A stretch of 7,954 nucleotides of DNA from DATDRS01 sp035291605 (lineage in GTDB: Bacteria > Chloroflexota > Anaerolineae > Anaerolineales > UBA6663): assembly GCA_035291605.1 (NCBI GenBank), contig DATDRS010000132.1, positions 1-7,954 of the forward strand, written 5' to 3'. The translations under genes were made by a program, and so were the position numbers. This document shows positions 6,735 through 7,954 of this stretch, piece by piece. Below the pieces are notes generated by a model, which worked only from the letters and a program-made list of their open reading frames with translations, did not search any database and was not told the DNA's origin. Positions within the stretch are counted from its first letter, which is position 1. Every line of letters starts with the position of its first letter.

Positions 6735-7954
6735 CTACTGCCCAATCAAGGCGTTTGCCTTATTGACCGCCTCGGTCAGCGCCTGCTGGGCTGGAACATT
6801 GTTGAACAGCGCTGCTTCCACCGCCTGCCGGACAATCTCGTTGACATCGGCCTTTTTAGGAATGGTGGGGACGATGTCCGCGTACTTGGAGACAATGTCC
6901 TTGGCGACGGGTTTGGCGCTATCCTCAATGGCGACCGGCTTAGCCGCGAAGAAGGGATCCTCATAGGAAGCCGGCGTCGAAGGGTAGATGGCCACGATCT
7001 TGGAGAACTCGAGCATGCTGCGCGGATTGGTGAAGAATTGCGCCAGGGCAATAGACGCCATGGGGAACTGGGTGTCGGCTTTCACCGAGATACCCATGAG
7101 CCCCTTGCCGACGACGCCTGACTTGCCCACCGGCGCGGGCACGACGGCGAGATAACCGTACAGCCCTGGGTTATTCGCGCGCACCTCGCGGATGAGATTG
7201 GGACCCGTCTGATAGAAGGCGGCCTTACCCGAGGTGAATAGTTCGAGCCCCACGCGATCATCCGTGGTCGTCAACGCCGACTTGTCCACGGTTCCATCCC
7301 TCACCATGTCCACGTACAACTGCAGCCAGGCGGCGCCTTCCGGCGAGTCGAACGTGAATTGCGTGCCGTCGTCGCTGATCACCTTGACGTCGCCCTCGTA
7401 AACCATCTGCGCCAGGAGGTCATTCACGGTCAGGCGGATGTCACAGAGGGTGCCCGTCTTTTCCTTGATGGTCTTGCACAGTGCGGGGAGACCCTCCACG
7501 GTCTTCGGGAAGTCCTCGACCTTCAAGCCCGCCTGTTCCACGTAGATCTTGGTGTTGATGAGCTCAACGGAAATCCCCTGATACCACGGGAACTGATAGT
7601 TCTGGCCGTCAACCAACTGCTGCTGCCACAAGCCGGGGAAGTACAGGTCCTTCACGCTCTGGGGCACTTGATCGTCCAGGTTGAGCAGTAAGCCTTTAGT
7701 CGCGTATTCGCTGACCCATCCTTCACCCACGGACAGGTTGATGACATCGGGCGCGTTCCCGGCGGCGAATGAATTGCGCAAATCGTCCTGGAAAGTGGCC
7801 TGGTGATCTTCCCAGTTCACTTTGACGCCAGGATACGCTTCCTCGAAGCGCGCGATGGTGCTCTTGATGTAATCGTCGAACGTCGGCGAGAGCCAGAAGG
7901 TCCAGAGGGCAACTTCGGCGTTCGGCTCGACGCCTTCGATCATCGCTTCGGGGT
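6735..7954 (-). CDS. Extracellular sugar-binding protein of an ABC transporter (family 1); 5' partial
   Basis: The frame is open through the right edge (PEA precedes the internal Met at 7943), so about 405 residues of the mature protein are visible and the signal peptide and probable lipobox lie outside the window. The visible part begins just before the first beta strand VALWTFWLSPTFDDYIK. The hallmark GNAPDVINLSVGEGW segment of family 1 sugar-binding proteins follows, then FPWYQGISVELINTKIY, the GKAAFYQTGPNLIREV region equivalent to the AMxxxGPW motif, and GLMGISVKADTQFPMASIALAQFFTNP. The aromatic residues near WTFW and FPWYQG are likely to stack on sugar rings. It captures sugar outside the membrane and delivers it to the two permeases encoded directly downstream. 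The last 5 bases before the permease ATG and the adjoining hairpin may let this gene be expressed more strongly than the permeases, as is common in such operons. Sugar specificity is not readable. Confidence 0.92.
   Translation of the reverse strand, partial: PEAMIEGVEPNAEVALWTFWLSPTFDDYIKSTIARFEEAYPGVKVNWEDHQATFQDDLRNSFAAGNAPDVINLSVGEGWVSEYATKGLLLNLDDQVPQSVKDLYFPGLWQQQLVDGQNYQFPWYQGISVELINTKIYVEQAGLKVEDFPKTVEGLPALCKTIKEKTGTLCDIRLTVNDLLAQMVYEGDVKVISDDGTQFTFDSPEGAAWLQLYVDMVRDGTVDKSALTTTDDRVGLELFTSGKAAFYQTGPNLIREVRANNPGLYGYLAVVPAPVGKSGVVGKGLMGISVKADTQFPMASIALAQFFTNPRSMLEFSKIVAIYPSTPASYEDPFFAAKPVAIEDSAKPVAKDIVSKYADIVPTIPKKADVNEIVRQAVEAALFNNVPAQQALTEAVNKANALIGQ

Overview
The window is a GC-rich bacterial accessory region. 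It carries a carbohydrate ABC-transport cluster on the minus strand that converges on a large STAND/SARP-type regulator gene on the plus strand. Long regulators with BTAD and NB-ARC domains, combined with CUT1-type sugar transporters that lack a dedicated ATPase gene, are common in Chloroflexota (for example Anaerolineae) and also occur in Actinomycetota. I favour Chloroflexota, as an inference from style only; there is no rRNA or other marker gene here.

Layout, left to right. Positions 1-1879 (+) hold a regulator with winged-helix, BTAD and NB-ARC domains. It is cut by the left edge at its N-terminus and ends unusually early, just where the TPR-type region normally begins. After a 68-base convergent gap come five minus-strand genes, transcribed from right to left: a secreted sugar-binding protein (7954-6735, cut by the right edge), two membrane permeases (6729-5794 and 5794-4916, overlapping by one base), a GH3 beta-N-acetylhexosaminidase of NagZ type (4762-3185), and a second solute-binding protein (3132-1948) that has no signal peptide. 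No ATPase gene is present, so the transporter probably uses an ATPase encoded elsewhere, as many CUT1 systems do.

How the genes fit together: the exported binding protein and the two permeases would import an oligosaccharide. The signal-less GH3 enzyme would cleave it in the cytoplasm, with GlcNAc-containing sugars or muropeptides as the best guess. The signal-less binding protein cannot serve the transporter from outside the cell by the normal route, and it may sense or buffer sugar inside the cell. It lies tail to tail with the STAND regulator, which makes a sensor-regulator pairing an attractive but unproven idea.

Non-coding structure: a strong palindromic repeat sits between the binding-protein gene and the first permease gene and overlaps the predicted permease N-terminus. 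A weaker stem-loop lies between the second permease and the GH3 gene. A possible leaderless promoter lies directly before the signal-less binding protein. There is no gene-free stretch longer than 300 bases, and I saw no tRNA, rRNA, CRISPR array or insertion sequence. I did not find a clearly new system; the signal-less binding protein beside the shortened regulator is the part most worth a second look.
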